Shown: piece by piece, positions 1-10,035 of the stretch | How positions within the stretch are numbered: the first letter of the stretch is position 1 | Layout of the letters: each line of letters starts with the position of its first letter | From: Kingdonia uniflora | Taxonomy: Eukaryota > Streptophyta > Magnoliopsida > Ranunculales > Circaeasteraceae | Length of the DNA stretch: 64,000 nt | Direction of reading: 5' to 3' | Assembly: GCA_014058105.1 (NCBI GenBank) | Contig: JACGCM010001403.1 | Coordinates: 930,001 to 994,000 of the forward strand | Made by a program: the position numbers and the translations under genes | The notes under the pieces: model-generated | The model's input: the letters and a program-made list of their open reading frames with translations, nothing else | What the model was told of the DNA's origin: nothing | Database searches by the model: none

Positions 1-70
1 TAACATTTATCACATTTGCTTGAGTACTCTTCTGCTTGCTTGTGCATGCCAGGCCAGAATACTCCTTATA
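1..70 (-). pseudogene. Integrase zinc-binding fragment (gypsy)
   Basis: The minus-strand translation at the window edge reads GVFWPGMHKQAEEY followed by SSKCDKC. This matches the end of the H2C2 zinc-binding module at the start of gypsy integrases (WPGM ... C-x2-C). The catalytic core lies outside the window to the left. Confidence 0.7.
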
Positions 71-415
71 AAATGGCTATGTTTGCGAGTTATCGACATG
101 CGGTGTGAGAGCCACAAGTCCCTTCATGTAAATCGCGGAGCATCTCGTCCACTTTCTTTCTGGAGAGGCACTTGAGGTAAGACCCCGTGACTGAACGGCA
201 ATTTAAAAAACCATTTTGATTTGTGTAGCGCTTTGAGTTGTCGATCAGTTGTCGATGCTCTTTTAGATCTGCAGGAAGGGGTCATTTGTATTCGTTGTCG
301 GTACCAAGGTAGGCCAGGAAGGGCTTTCGCTAATCGCCGCTTTCCCCTTTACCGCCCCCAGTATTGATCGTACATACAGAAATACGATCAATGTTGGGGT
401 TGATATTACTTTGAT

Positions 416-760
416 CTAGAGATATTGAGATTCTGTTCCCAAGACCCCGGCTAGATAAGCCAAGGAATCGGCATGTCCGTTTTCAACTCGAGGAAGATAA
501 TCAAGAGTTTCTTGCTCGAACTTGCTCATCCTATCTGCCACGAGGGCTGTGTATTCGAACATCCTGCCATTCTTCTTGCATTTCTCAGAGTAATGGTAGA
601 TGATGAGTAGTGAATCGATGTATACTGAGAGTTCTAGGACGCCGAGCTCAAGTGCGAGGTCGAATCCATGAATGAGAGCTTCGTATTTTGTGACATTGTT
701 GGAGGCTTTAAAATCCAAGTGGATTGATTTATCAATTCTGTCATTGGAAGGGGTAATCAA
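416..760 (-). pseudogene. Second (archaeal-type) RNase H domain of gypsy Tat element
   Basis: The 114-residue open stretch contains LDFKASNNVTKYEALIHGFD, the equivalent of the conserved 'ATNNEAEYEAL' segment of plant retroelement RNase H. The catalytic Glu of the usual AEYEAL is preserved as YEAL. A later YIDSLL segment corresponds to the DSQL strand, and the NGHADSLAYLA end corresponds to the 'N..AD.LA.LA' helix. The C-terminal side leads towards integrase through stops. It is part of the broken polyprotein above and is not a host gene. Confidence 0.8.
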
Positions 761-1030
761 TATGATTCAAATTCCTGACCCTGTAGCTCCTGCTGAACCA
801 TCTATAAGAAGTCTTCACCCTTTCCATGTAATCCATTCAGCTCGTTCGCCAAATGCTTTGGTGGGTGGATCTTCTATAATTTCTTCTGCAGGGTCAAGAT
901 CGTGCTCCCCCCACTGAGGATCTTCCACTGGAAAATCCATGAGAAAATTGGCAACGACCTGACCCTGTTCGGAATGACGTTGTTCAAACTTGATATCATA
1001 TTCTCCCAAACTGACTGATAATTGTTGCGC

Positions 1031-1336
1031 TCACCTTGATTTTTCTTTTTTGGACAAAACCTCCCGAAGTGGGTAGTTCGTCATGACTTTGACTGAATGA
1101 GCTTGGAAGTAGTACTTAAGTTTTTGTAAGGTGTAAAAAAAATTTAGAAAGAGTCTCTCAATTTTAGAATACCTCGTTTCTGCTGGAGTGAGGGTTTTAC
1201 TGATGAAGTAGACTGGCTTCTCAATTTTTTCTTCAAGTTCAATGAGAACCAAGCTTATAGAAGTATCTGTAACAGTTAGATAGATGATCAGTTTCTCATT
1301 ATCTACCGGGGTGGTCATTATGGGAGACTTCCCCAA
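1031..1336 (-). pseudogene. Reverse transcriptase connection / first RNase H (gypsy)
   Basis: The translation carries LIIYLTVTDTSISLVLIELE, followed by KPVYFISKTLTPAETRYSKI and KLKYYFQAHSVKVMTNYPLR. This is the standard order of the gypsy RT-RNase H domain: 'LYLAVS..AVSAVLVRE', 'PVYYVSK.L..AETRY..IEK', 'LR.YFQ.H.I.V.T..PLR'. It lies about 330 bp downstream of the RT block in transcription order. The frame is closed on both sides by stops. Confidence 0.85.
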
Positions 1337-1667
1337 ATAGGTTTTGAGATCCTGAAAAACTGCCTCGCATTCTGAAGTCCATTGGATATCAGCATTTTGC
1401 TAAACTTTTTCTCATTTGGTATAACCAATGAGTAGTAGGAACATCCAACGATAATGATCTGAAGATTTTGAAATGAATTGGTTGATAGCGACAATCTTAT
1501 CGTTCAATTTTTGCACGTATTTTGTCATTTTTGGAGATGGCATGTTGAGGAGAACCCAAATTGACCTTGAGCGACCTCAGTCCCTTTCTTGCTGATGAGA
1601 TGGCCGAGGTTCGGCCTAAATGTACTTTGAATTGACACTTACCAAGGTTGAGTCGTATCCTCTAAGA

Positions 1668-1940
1668 TCAAAGAATGTTGAATATTATGTTGAGATCTGT
1701 AATGTGGTTGATTGACTGTATGTTTTTGCACAAGAGATCGTCAATGTAAACTTCCATGACTTTCCCAAGATGTGCTTTGAACATAGTAGTCATCAACCAT
1801 TGATAAGTCGCGCCTGTATTTTTTAGTCCGAAGGGCATGACTTTGTAGCAGTAAAGTCCTCTTTCAGTGATGAAAGTGTTTTTTTCTTGATCTTCTTCCA
1901 AGAGTGGAATCTGATTGTATCCAGAAGCAGCGTCCATCAT
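1668..1940 (-). pseudogene. Reverse transcriptase palm domain (gypsy)
   Basis: The 90-residue stretch has MDAASGYNQIPL near the start, then TFITERGLYCYKVMPFGLKN and the catalytic YIDD box (VYIDDLL). These are in the usual gypsy RT order, with the active-site aspartates retained. The upstream RT part (about 2100-1941) is interrupted by stops. The pattern is clear enough to call RT despite the short open frame. Confidence 0.9.
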
Positions 1941-2442
1941 AGATAGAAGTTCGTGACCTACTGTGGAATCAAGGATTAGATGGATATTGGGAAGAGGGAA
2001 ACTATTCTTTAGAGTATGTTTGTTTAGATTTGTAAAATTTACACAAACTCAAACTTTTTCATTCTTTTTTGGGAGAGCGAAAATGTTGGATATCCAATCT
2101 GGATATTAAGCTTCTCGAATGAATCCAACTTTGATTAATTTCCATATTAACTTTACCTCGAAAGTGAGGTGATAGTCGTCGTTATTTCTGTTTGACCGCC
2201 GAGGTGCTGATGTTGATGGCCAATTTGTGACATGCCTTAGCCAGATCAGCCCCAGGCATCTCTTCGAAAGTTCATACAAAAATGCTTTGATTTCGTCGTA
2301 AGAACTGAATGAGAGCATCCTTATCATGCTGGACCAGCTTGGTACCGATAAAAGTACCTCAGCAAGGTCCATCAATGTTAACATATTTTGTAGGCTCTTT
2401 TGTTGAAGGCTAATCATCAAGGTGATCAGCTTTTTGTAATTT

Positions 2443-2775
2443 CTATGTAGCATATCTGTCTGAGGTATCTTGAATTGCCGAGACGGTATTTTTGTAAGCT
2501 CGAGAAATCTTTTGACTACCCTTAATTTCATAGATACCTTCATTGTGTTTGAAACAGAGTACTTGATGATAAGTAGAAACGATTGCTTCCATGTTGTGAA
2601 TCCTGCAACGGCCCATAATCCTGAGATAATGAGATTTGGCGTTGATTACGTAGAAGATGACATCGATGGTGGTTGGTCTTGCAATAATAGGTAAGATGAT
2701 CATTCTTACTCGCTCTTCTTTATAACCAATAAATTCATTGATATTGGTGTCACTTAGAATAACTTGATCGGCCAA
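2443..2775 (-). pseudogene. Protease-to-RT linker region of gypsy polyprotein
   Basis: The translation shows VDVIFYVINAKSHYLRIMGR, then HNMEAIVSTYHQVLCFKHNE and GIYEIKGSQKISR. This follows the plant gypsy pattern at the end of the protease ('F.VV....YN.ILGR..LH...A..ST.H...KFPT..G...I.GDQ..AR'). The protease active site would lie upstream, where the frame is broken. A frame overlapping this one (2106-2543) continues part of the protein, which shows a frameshift. Confidence 0.7.
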
Positions 2776-2955
2776 TCCCAGTTGGTCGATAGTGCTCTAA
2801 AAGAGAATCTCAATACCGCTTCCAGTATCGATCATCATTGTGTGCATGACAAACTTCTTCATCTTGAGCATTATAACTAATATATTATGATGTAGAAATT
2901 TTACATGACTAATAATGTAATCTTTGAATGAGATCCCAAGCCGACAATTGCTCGA

Positions 2956-3300
2956 CTAAGGCATAAGCTTGGCATTTTTATCTTGAGGTGTGAGATCACA
3001 GCATTCCGATAGTCTTCTGCGCTTAAATCGGCAAGAGTTAGTGATCTGATGAATTTCGCTCATGTTGTTGTGGTGCATATGGTAGAGATGTTTCTCCTCA
3101 ACTTGATCTTCGACCTGGACGACTTTAAGCCGCTTCTTATAGTTGTCATTTTTGTATGATTCTAGGTCGATAATGTATTCAAACATCCGTCCCTCCTTGA
3201 AAATGAATTCCAGCAACCTCTGTAAAGCATAGCAGTTTTTAGTAGAATTATGGTTTACCTTGTGATGCATGCAGAATGTGCGGTTCTCGATTGGTTCCAA
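2956..3300 (-). pseudogene. Gag C-terminal region (gypsy)
   Basis: The segment begins with FCMHHKVNHNSTKNCYALQR, equivalent to the plant gypsy gag motif 'YC.FH...GH.T..C..LK..IE'. It continues with LLEFIFKEGRMFEYI ('IE.LI..G.L.EFV'). It lies between the gag capsid-like region (3684-4054) and the protease region, as expected. Confidence 0.75.
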
Positions 3301-3683
3301 TGGCAGAGAGGGACAGTATAGCTTATCATTAGAGAGGATTAGAAAAATTATGAAGATTCAAGCATTCATCCTTGGGAGGTCCAGTTTGGGTAGTGAACCG
3401 CCTTTCCGAGGATTGCCAGTATTTCCCTAGGAGTGCTTTTGATTACCTTAATCCTTCTTTAGTTCAGTACTTCGATCTATAGACGTACCTTTCGTGGTTA
3501 GGACGGATTTAGTAGAGTTATGACTTTTTGACATCATGTTTTCTAGATCGACATAACCATTGACCTTGGTGATCATATCCTCCAAGGTCGCAGGTTTGTT
3601 GAGGAAGAGGTGTTTTTTGGCCTTACAGTCGAGCTGGAGCGCATTGGTGAAAGCAATAACAGTTTTTTTCTAATCGAGATTGT

Positions 3684-4054
3684 CTACTTTGCGTGAGAGC
3701 TCCAAAAACTTCTTGGCAAAAGCCTCGAGCTTCTCTCTGTGTAACTTCTTAAGACTAATAAGGGAATAAAAATTCTCCTTTTTGTCTCTATTGTGAGCAT
3801 ACGTCTTGATAAATTGTTTCTGCAACTGATCGAATGTGTATATGGAATCTTCAGGTAAAGAGTGAAACCACCATAGTAGTTCTTCTTGTAGACTTGTTGG
3901 AACAAACGGCAGAGGATGTGGTTGAGATTGGAGTACAACCCCAATGAATCACGATATTATTGAATGTGCTCCTTTGGATCGGGGCCCTTGTATTTGCTAA
4001 TTTTTGGAGTATGGAAACCTTTTGGTATTTCCATATCAAATAGTTCTTTGGCAA
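3684..4054 (-). pseudogene. Gag N-terminal/capsid-like region (gypsy), two overlapping frames
   Basis: Two overlapping minus-strand frames (4054-3851 and 3944-3684) lie where gag is expected, between the 5' LTR and the C-terminal gag motif. The first begins with residues equivalent to 'P..F..PKI..Y.G..DP..HI'. No single frame is intact. The call rests mainly on position and on the downstream gag motif. Confidence 0.5.
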
Positions 4055-4837
4055 TTGAACTCCCTTGTAACTTTGTAAGGCCGTCTGTAGTGCCCAGAAC
4101 TTGTGCTTCGATCAACTCCTTGATACGATGATCCATATGCTCTTATGTGACATAATGACGTGTCGGTTAAGTGGTTTGACGAGGAGTTTGAGGATTATGA
4201 GTACTGGTACCCTCACTCAAATGATCACGTGCTGGAATTCGAGGTTTAGGTCGTTATTCTTCCTCCTGACATTTGGATAATCAGTGACCTTGGTTGATTT
4301 CAGACTAAACTTCACCACCCAAATAAATGTAAGGCTGAGGTTTATGCTAATTATTTTTGGAAATAGCTTTGTTGGTGGCTCCTCGAGGTCTCAACCTTTC
4401 CCACACAGAAATTCGGGAGGTTTCTGGCAATTGATCGCGATCCCTTATTGGAGGAGCATGTTAAGTGTCTTTCAGAGCTTGTAAGGCAGTCTGCATGGTT
4501 GTCATCTGGTCTTCATGTCATTTGAATACTGTCAAATGAGCTTGTCATTCGGCTTCGAGCACCTTCTTAAGCAGCTCTCGGTCAAGAGTTAACTAACGTT
4601 TAAGCTCATTGTACTTCTCTATTTCGGCGTGGAGATTCACCCGTAACTCTGTAAGTTATTCTGGCTCAACTGAAAGATTGAGTTGGATTCCTGTTGTTGG
4701 TCATCTGGAAATGACCATGGTTGAAATTTATAGAAATGTGAATATATGCCTTAGGATATCATGGAAATGTCTTTTTTCCCATAGAAGGTCCCAAATGTAA
4801 TGGCCTAATTCCGTAAGCTCAAGATGGCTCGGAATTA

Positions 4838-4850
4838 GCTCTTACACCAA
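4838..4850 (-). other. Primer-binding site of gypsy element
   Basis: Read on the minus strand, TTGGTGTAAGAGC follows the LTR end directly and resembles the initiator-tRNA-Met complement (TGGTATCAGAGC) used by many plant LTR elements. It fixes the LTR boundary at 4851 and the element's orientation. Confidence 0.6.
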
Positions 4851-5334
4851 TGTTCATGTGACAAAAACTAATATAAAATAAGAAATGACATAGGTGATTT
4901 AGCGTGGAAAACCTCTGAATAGGTAAAAAAAACCACGAACTCGAGTTGAGGGTTTTTGTAATAGTAACTTTTATTGTTTAAGGCTGATATATTATTACAA
5001 GTGATCTCTCGAACTAAAAATGTTTAATCTTATAGATAAGAAGTTTGAGTATTTGAGAATCTATAAAATGTAGCTTTTTTGGTGATTTCTCATGTCTTTT
5101 TCTAGTTCTTGTCTCTTCTAGAATTTTTTCTTTATATAGGCCTTTTCCGTAGTTCTTCATCATGTTGAAGCACGTTCTTCAAACAATGTGGTAAGTGGCG
5201 ATTGACTGAGCAACTGTTAAGTTTTCTAGAGACAGGTGTCTTTAACTTGTTTATGTTTTTCTGTTGAGCTCGACCCACGTTCTTCATCAGTTCATGGTGT
5301 AGGTGTCAATGCTGACTATTTATGTCACATGTGG
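4851..5334 (-). repeat. 5' LTR of gypsy element (right boundary approximate)
   Basis: On the plus strand the LTR starts TGTTCATGTGAC, next to the primer-binding site. It ends near TGTCACATGTGGA, roughly the inverse of the start. A minus-strand TATA box (CTATATAAAG, about 5131-5142) lies inside. The right edge is uncertain by tens of bases because no second LTR is in the window. A diverged copy of 4799-5050 recurs at 34154-34439. Confidence 0.65.
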
Positions 5335-5521
5335 AATGCGTGAATCTGATATGGAGATAGTTTGAACTTGAAATAGCTCGATTTGGGTTAGATCGAGGGA
5401 TGGGCCCCTGCAAAAGTAGTTTGGGGCGGATTTGGTAGTTTTGGCAATTGATATAGAGTCTTGGTATGCATTGGATCTTGAACTATTAGAAGAGATCACT
5501 TAGACAAAAAAAGAGGTAATC

Positions 5522-7060
5522 ATGTATACTTCTTTTGTCTATTCTAGTAGTAGATCATTACTAAATTATATGTCCAGTTTGTGCATGTTCATTGGATATG
5601 TTTGTGATGATTTTGGTGACCGATCTTGTGATGCAAAAAATCGGAAAATTATCCAATTTATTAATGTGATATCAAATGATGATGTCTTTTGCGAAGACGT
5701 GGATAAGTTGACTGGAGAAGTGGATTTATCAGGGTCATGTAAATATGTAAGAATCTTGGTAAAGATAGTGTTGGAACCATTGGTTGAAAAGGTCCAACGA
5801 GAACCGTATACTCCTCCGATTGTAATGAAAAGAAGAACCACAGTTTCATGACCTGCGGCCCGTTATCATAACTTTCGACATTGTTTGTGGCTAGCCGGTA
5901 TTGGTGATGACTACAAGGTGAGATCATGGGCAAGTGGGAGCTTATCATGGATGATGATGATATGGGATCTCAATCATCATATCGGGAATAGGATGTAATC
6001 CTATTACCGATGGTAAAACTCTTTACTTTAGAAGTTAGTTTACAAGCTAAGAGATAACAAGTTTTTCAAGCGATTCAAGGTGAAACTTGTGGTAAAGTAC
6101 TTTCAAGAATAAATAGGTGCTTATGTCAAGATATTTTGGTTCACCGGTTGTGAAGCTAGTTGTATTATGCTCACTTTGTTTTTTGGATTGAGTGATTCTT
6201 GATACGGAATTAAAAATTCGTCATGATTGATCTTATTGAAGATGGGTATGTAAGTTGGCTACATGGATACATAGTTACCGGGTAAAGTTGCATTATGGAG
6301 GCTCATACATGAGAGCTTCATATGCATATTCGCGATATACACCGAAACGATGAGGCTCGATGTTATATATGTTTATATCATTGGTGGATTTATGAAATAC
6401 CAAAAAGACCATTGTTGATGTTATGAGTTTTAAAAACTCATGGATCATCCGTTCTTAAAGTATGGATGATATGCTAGTTGCGCATGCAATTTCTAGCATG
6501 GGTGAGATTGAAGAGTCATGGGAACGGTTATCTCAATAAAGGGTTCGATCGATAGATTGGCTAATCCTTGTGCATATGGTATAGTTCAACCGAAAGAAGG
6601 TAAAGCATAAATTGTTATTGACATAGTACATTGAGACCGGTTGGAGCGTCATTTGGTAGCGCACCATTTGTCATTACTTCAAGCTTGAGACAAGTATTTA
6701 TTTGGCTATAGAATGCGATACGAGTTTAGATCGAGGTATGTCTAACTTATTGATGATTTGTTTGCTAATGTATGTCATTGTTTACATGAGACCAAAGTTT
6801 TCCCATGAAGTGGAAGCTGTGAGACGTTTATAATGAATATTATGTATTCGAAGAAGACTCCGTTGTAGCTCATAGCTATAGAATGATTTTTGTTCGGGTT
6901 ACAGAGTTGTGTTTACTTGTGATGGCAGAGTACGTTAGTGATATGGAAAGGGCTACAGTTTTGTAGTATTATATCAAAGCTACTTGGGTATCAAGATGAC
7001 AATGGTTAATTGCATCACTGATTGCAAAGGCATAAGTGCGGTACGGCTTTAAAAGTTTGC
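5522..7060 (+). pseudogene. Copia pol remnant (integrase C-terminus, RT, RNase H)
   Basis: At 5590-5700 the translation reads MFIGYVCDDFGDRSCDAKNR, the copia motif 'GYS...GYR.WDP..RK', followed by ISNDDVFCEDVDK ('V.F.E...Y'). At about 6457-6490 an SMDDMLVA box replaces the usual YVDDML of RT; both aspartates remain. Near 6905-6950 a VTELCLLVMAEYV stretch resembles 'VSLSTTEAEY' of RNase H. The frame is repeatedly broken. No function is expected. Confidence 0.72.
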
Positions 7061-7342
7061 AAGGGGATGTTTTTATTTTATTTTTGGGTTCAAAAATGTT
7101 CAAAAATATTATCACATGGTTTTGTGTGGTACGATTGCTTTTGGTGTGAAGAGTTCGATTTGACAAGGTTACAAATGTGGTTACTTTGAAGATGGGTGAA
7201 GTTACGGGAACCTCACATTTCAAATTTCAAGTGGGAGATTTGTTGAAGATTGTAAAATTTTGTATGTGGGTCTTCATGAATAAAGGTCCGGGTAGTGCGA
7301 GTAATTCACTTGGAGATCTGGAGATGCATTACGGTAGATTTA

Positions 7343-7358
7343 ATTTCAAGTGGGAGAT
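7343..7358 (+). other. Polypurine tract of copia element
   Basis: TTTCAAGTGGGAGATT precedes the LTR start and is the classic copia polypurine tract. A second, imperfect copy (TTTCAAGTGGGAGATTTG) lies at 7225-7242, which suggests a local duplication or an older LTR edge. Confidence 0.75.
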
Positions 7359-7387
7359 TGTTAAGGGTGAACTCGAATTATCGAAGT

Positions 7388-7543
7388 CGTTTGAACGAAA
7401 ATGGATGTCGTTCGAACGAGATGGTAGTTTTCTGCGTTGGAAACTTGGACCGAAGAAATTGTTCGAGCGATACTTGATGTCGTTCGAACGAGATGTTTAT
7501 TTTCTAGAGCTTGAAACCTTTATCGTCAAAGTTGTTTGAACAA
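7388..7543 (+). promoter_or_regulatory. Palindrome cluster A (5 x TCGTTCGAACGA-like)
   Basis: Units start at 7388 (TCGTTTGAACGA), 7408 (exact), 7459 (TTGTTCGAGCGA), 7480 (exact) and 7532 (TTGTTTGAACAA). The last unit ends about 85 bp upstream of the TATA box at 7628. Inference: a cis-regulatory array of the LTR promoter. Confidence 0.6.
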
Positions 7544-7627
7544 GATGTGCGTTGGCTAGCATTAAAAGTTCTTCTGGGACGTTGAGTTTTCCTCAAGATC
7601 CGTTATGTTTGTAATTTTTCTTATAAG

Positions 7628-7636
7628 TATATAAAG
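7628..7636 (+). promoter_or_regulatory. TATA box of copia 3' LTR
   Basis: TATATAAAG lies inside the LTR, about 270 bp into it and downstream of the palindrome cluster, which is the expected U3/R location. Confidence 0.65.
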
Positions 7637-7929
7637 GGGAGATAGGTTATTTGTTAGCCAATCTTTGGTTGTAATCTCTATGAGTTTAATTCAAGAGAAC
7701 TAGGGTTTGAGATACTCCATTAGAAAACTTGAGGAAGCTGGAGAGATTGTTTGAAACCTATTTGATCATAGTGGATTGTTCGCGGGGAATAGTTTTCTAT
7801 TCGTAAGGGTTTTTCACTTCTCTTATTCGGGTAAATTGTTGTATTTTGATTTCGTTTAATTTCTCAATTGGCGTTTCCGTTTATCGTTCTTGGGCGAGGG
7901 ATTGGGATTAGCTTCCCTAATTCCTAACA

Positions 7930-10035
7930 CTTAGAATAAAGTCGGAGCCCGAAAATGGGATAATTCCCCAGCTCCATTCTCATTTGAGGTTAAGCCAAGT
8001 CTATAAGTGGGATCCATCTGCACTATTGTCATCAGCGGGGTTACATACCAATTATAACCATAAAGAGATAAACATTCTACAATAGAACAAATGGGAAGAA
8101 AAAAATTATTAAGATAATGCGGGGTGTTGATTCTGCTCGCTTGCTAAAAGCTACTGACCAAGATAGACTTATTAGCAAAAGTGAATTGAATGTAGGTGAG
8201 TTTACTGACCATTCACATAAAGAGAAACTGGTATGTGATTGGTTAATTAGTCACCATAAGCATACTATGTATGTTGTTGAGAATAATAATAATGATGTAG
8301 ATGTCGGCCAAATAATAAGTTTGAGTCACTTTTACACAAAGAGACGACGCATCTGAGTAAATTTTAATGTAGGTTATCTGTACCATACTCGACATCGTCC
8401 GTCCACCAAGCATGATCCATGAAGTTTGTCCACATCATCTAGGCGACCCTCCCTAGTCTATTCTTAGTTAACATAGGCCCTATTGCTCTTTCCTTTACCT
8501 AGTCATCCAAATTCTCTTAGAATATTTTTTCCCCCCAAACACAGATTCTTGATATAAAGTTCTAGACCTACTCATCCTAGATTATCTCAAACCAAATTTT
8601 CTCTCCTAGATTCTTCCCGTGCAAGTTTCCCTCTCTAAATTCTCCAAATCCTTTTTTTTCTGTTTACAATCTTAAAATCCAAATTATCTCTTTAAAGTCC
8701 CCCAATTCAAAGAGTCAAAAATCTAATGATCGTACTCCATATTCATTACCTCTAAAGAAATCTAAATATTAATTTTCTCATCGAAATGAGGCTACATAAT
8801 AAATCCATGCAAATGTATAATTCGAAGCAGGCTTTTTTCAAAGAACCCACAATTAATAATATACTAACTATAACTAAATATTTTTCTTCTTCAAAAATAC
8901 GCAATCCTGACCGGTGTTTTTCAAACATGTTACTTTTGATTCACTAAAAACACAATTTCACTACACATTTTTTGATTATAATATGGGGTTCAGCGAATCA
9001 CTAAGTATAACAAACTTTAGCTTATTCTCTATAAATTGATCTTTAGTAAAATAGAACATAAAAATAATAACTTTTTCGACATACCCAATGCGAGAAGTCT
9101 TCCCTATTTTTTCCAATTGCAATCTAACTTCAAAAAAAATAAAAATCAAACCTTACTCTCAAGTTCAAACATCAACACTAGTATCACAATCAACTTAAAC
9201 AATAAGAACAAAACAACATTGGACCTAAATACAGTATGAAACAACACCCAGCAAAGAGACAAAACATGGAATCAAAAATGTGGGGTTTCGTTACCTGTCT
9301 AGAATTTGGAGATCTTGTACTCAGAAAGACATGAATTGTGTTGTGGTTTTAGTAGACAATGGTTTTGAGCTATTGGGGTTTTGGAATCAACTTTAAATTT
9401 GTCATTTTGGTGGATTAGGTTAATGGGGTTTGCTGTAAAAGGTAATTTAGGGAGAGATTCAGATTCTAGGGTTTGAAAATTAGGGGCTTGGAAGAGAGAA
9501 TTTTGGTAGGTTTGGAAGATGGAAGGAATTGAGGTTTGGTTAAGACGACAGATGCGGTAACCATCTCGTCATCAGAGGGTTTTGGTTCTCCAGTGAGCCA
9601 AAGTTCAATCAAAGAGGAATATTTATATCTACCACCATGAGAGGATTTTGTTTGGGCTTGGAAGAGAGGAGTTTGGTGGGTTTGGAAGATGGAAGGAATT
9701 GAGGTTTGGTCTAGACGAAATGTTTGAGGTAGATTTACTGAAATACCCCTGATTTTGTAGTTAGACTTCCCAAAATACCCCTGATTTCGTATAGACGAAA
9801 GTTGTAGGTTAGACTTCCATTTATACCCATTATTTCATCAAATAATTACGATTGAGATGGGGGCATTTTAGGATAAATTACAAGAATAGACGAAATAACC
9901 CTTATGATCTAACGGCTGTTACGATTCTATATATTTATTGTTATAACACCTTCAATTTTCCTCAATATGTGGAGGGTAGGGTGAGTAACAGCCAATATTA
10001 ATTCTCATGGCATGGTTTTTCCTTTAGTATTATAT
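7930..10035. other. AT-rich intergenic stretch without a recognisable gene
   Basis: Outside the copia LTR the sequence is AT-rich. A 79-codon open frame at 8117-8356 (+) has no recognised motif and no splice context, so it is not called. Pyrimidine-rich sequence occupies 8450-8720. Short tandem duplications lie at 9484-9840 (separate entry). I see no RNA gene. Confidence 0.6.
9484..9718 (+). repeat. Direct repeat of about 65 bp (two copies)
   Basis: GGGCTTGGAAGAGAG starts both copies (9484-9548 and 9654-9718). Both contain GGTTTGGAAGATGGAAGG and GAATTGAGGTTTGGT, then diverge. Immediately downstream (9735-9830) another short duplication repeats ATACCCCTGATTT and TTAGACTTCC. No coding role is visible. 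Confidence 0.7.

Larger units (their letters stand above)
1..5334 (-). mobile_element. Ty3/gypsy retrotransposon, Tat-like, degenerate, left part outside window
   Basis: On the minus strand the domains run, from high to low coordinates, 5' LTR (4851-5334), primer-binding site, gag (about 4054-2956), protease-like region (2775-2443), reverse transcriptase (1940-1668), RNase H (1336-1031), a second RNase H-like domain (760-416) and the start of integrase (about 70-1). Two RNase H-like domains before integrase is the arrangement known for the Tat lineage of plant gypsy elements. Stops and frameshifts separate every domain, so the copy is dead. The 3' LTR lies beyond base 1. The domains are recognised by motif, not by search. 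Confidence 0.88.
5335..7929 (+). mobile_element. Ty1/copia retrotransposon, 3' part, degenerate
   Basis: The plus-strand remnant starts in the integrase C-terminal region (5566-5830), passes an RT active-site region near 6455-6500 and an RNase H remnant near 6900-7050, and ends with a polypurine tract and 3' LTR. The 5' LTR, gag, protease and integrase core are missing; the left edge abuts the gypsy LTR. Many stops and frameshifts are present. Confidence 0.8.
7359..7929 (+). repeat. 3' LTR of copia element (571 bp)
   Basis: The LTR begins TGTTAAGG directly after the polypurine tract and ends CCTAACA, near-perfect inverted ends. It carries five palindromic TCGTTCGAACGA-type boxes (7388-7543), a TATATAAAG box at 7628-7636 and a probable transcribed R region around CTAGGGTTTGAGA (about 7700). 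Confidence 0.85.

Noticed and set aside
5566..5948. Minus-strand frames over the copia integrase remnant
   Set aside because: They are antisense shadows of the plus-strand copia motif GYVCDDFGDR.
7388..7543. Palindromes as heat-shock elements
   Set aside because: TTCGAA has no 2-bp spacing between TTC and GAA, so it does not fit the nTTCnnGAAn pattern.
8117..8356. 79-codon plus-strand frame
   Set aside because: No motif, no neighbouring exons and no flanking splice sites; composition is not clearly coding.
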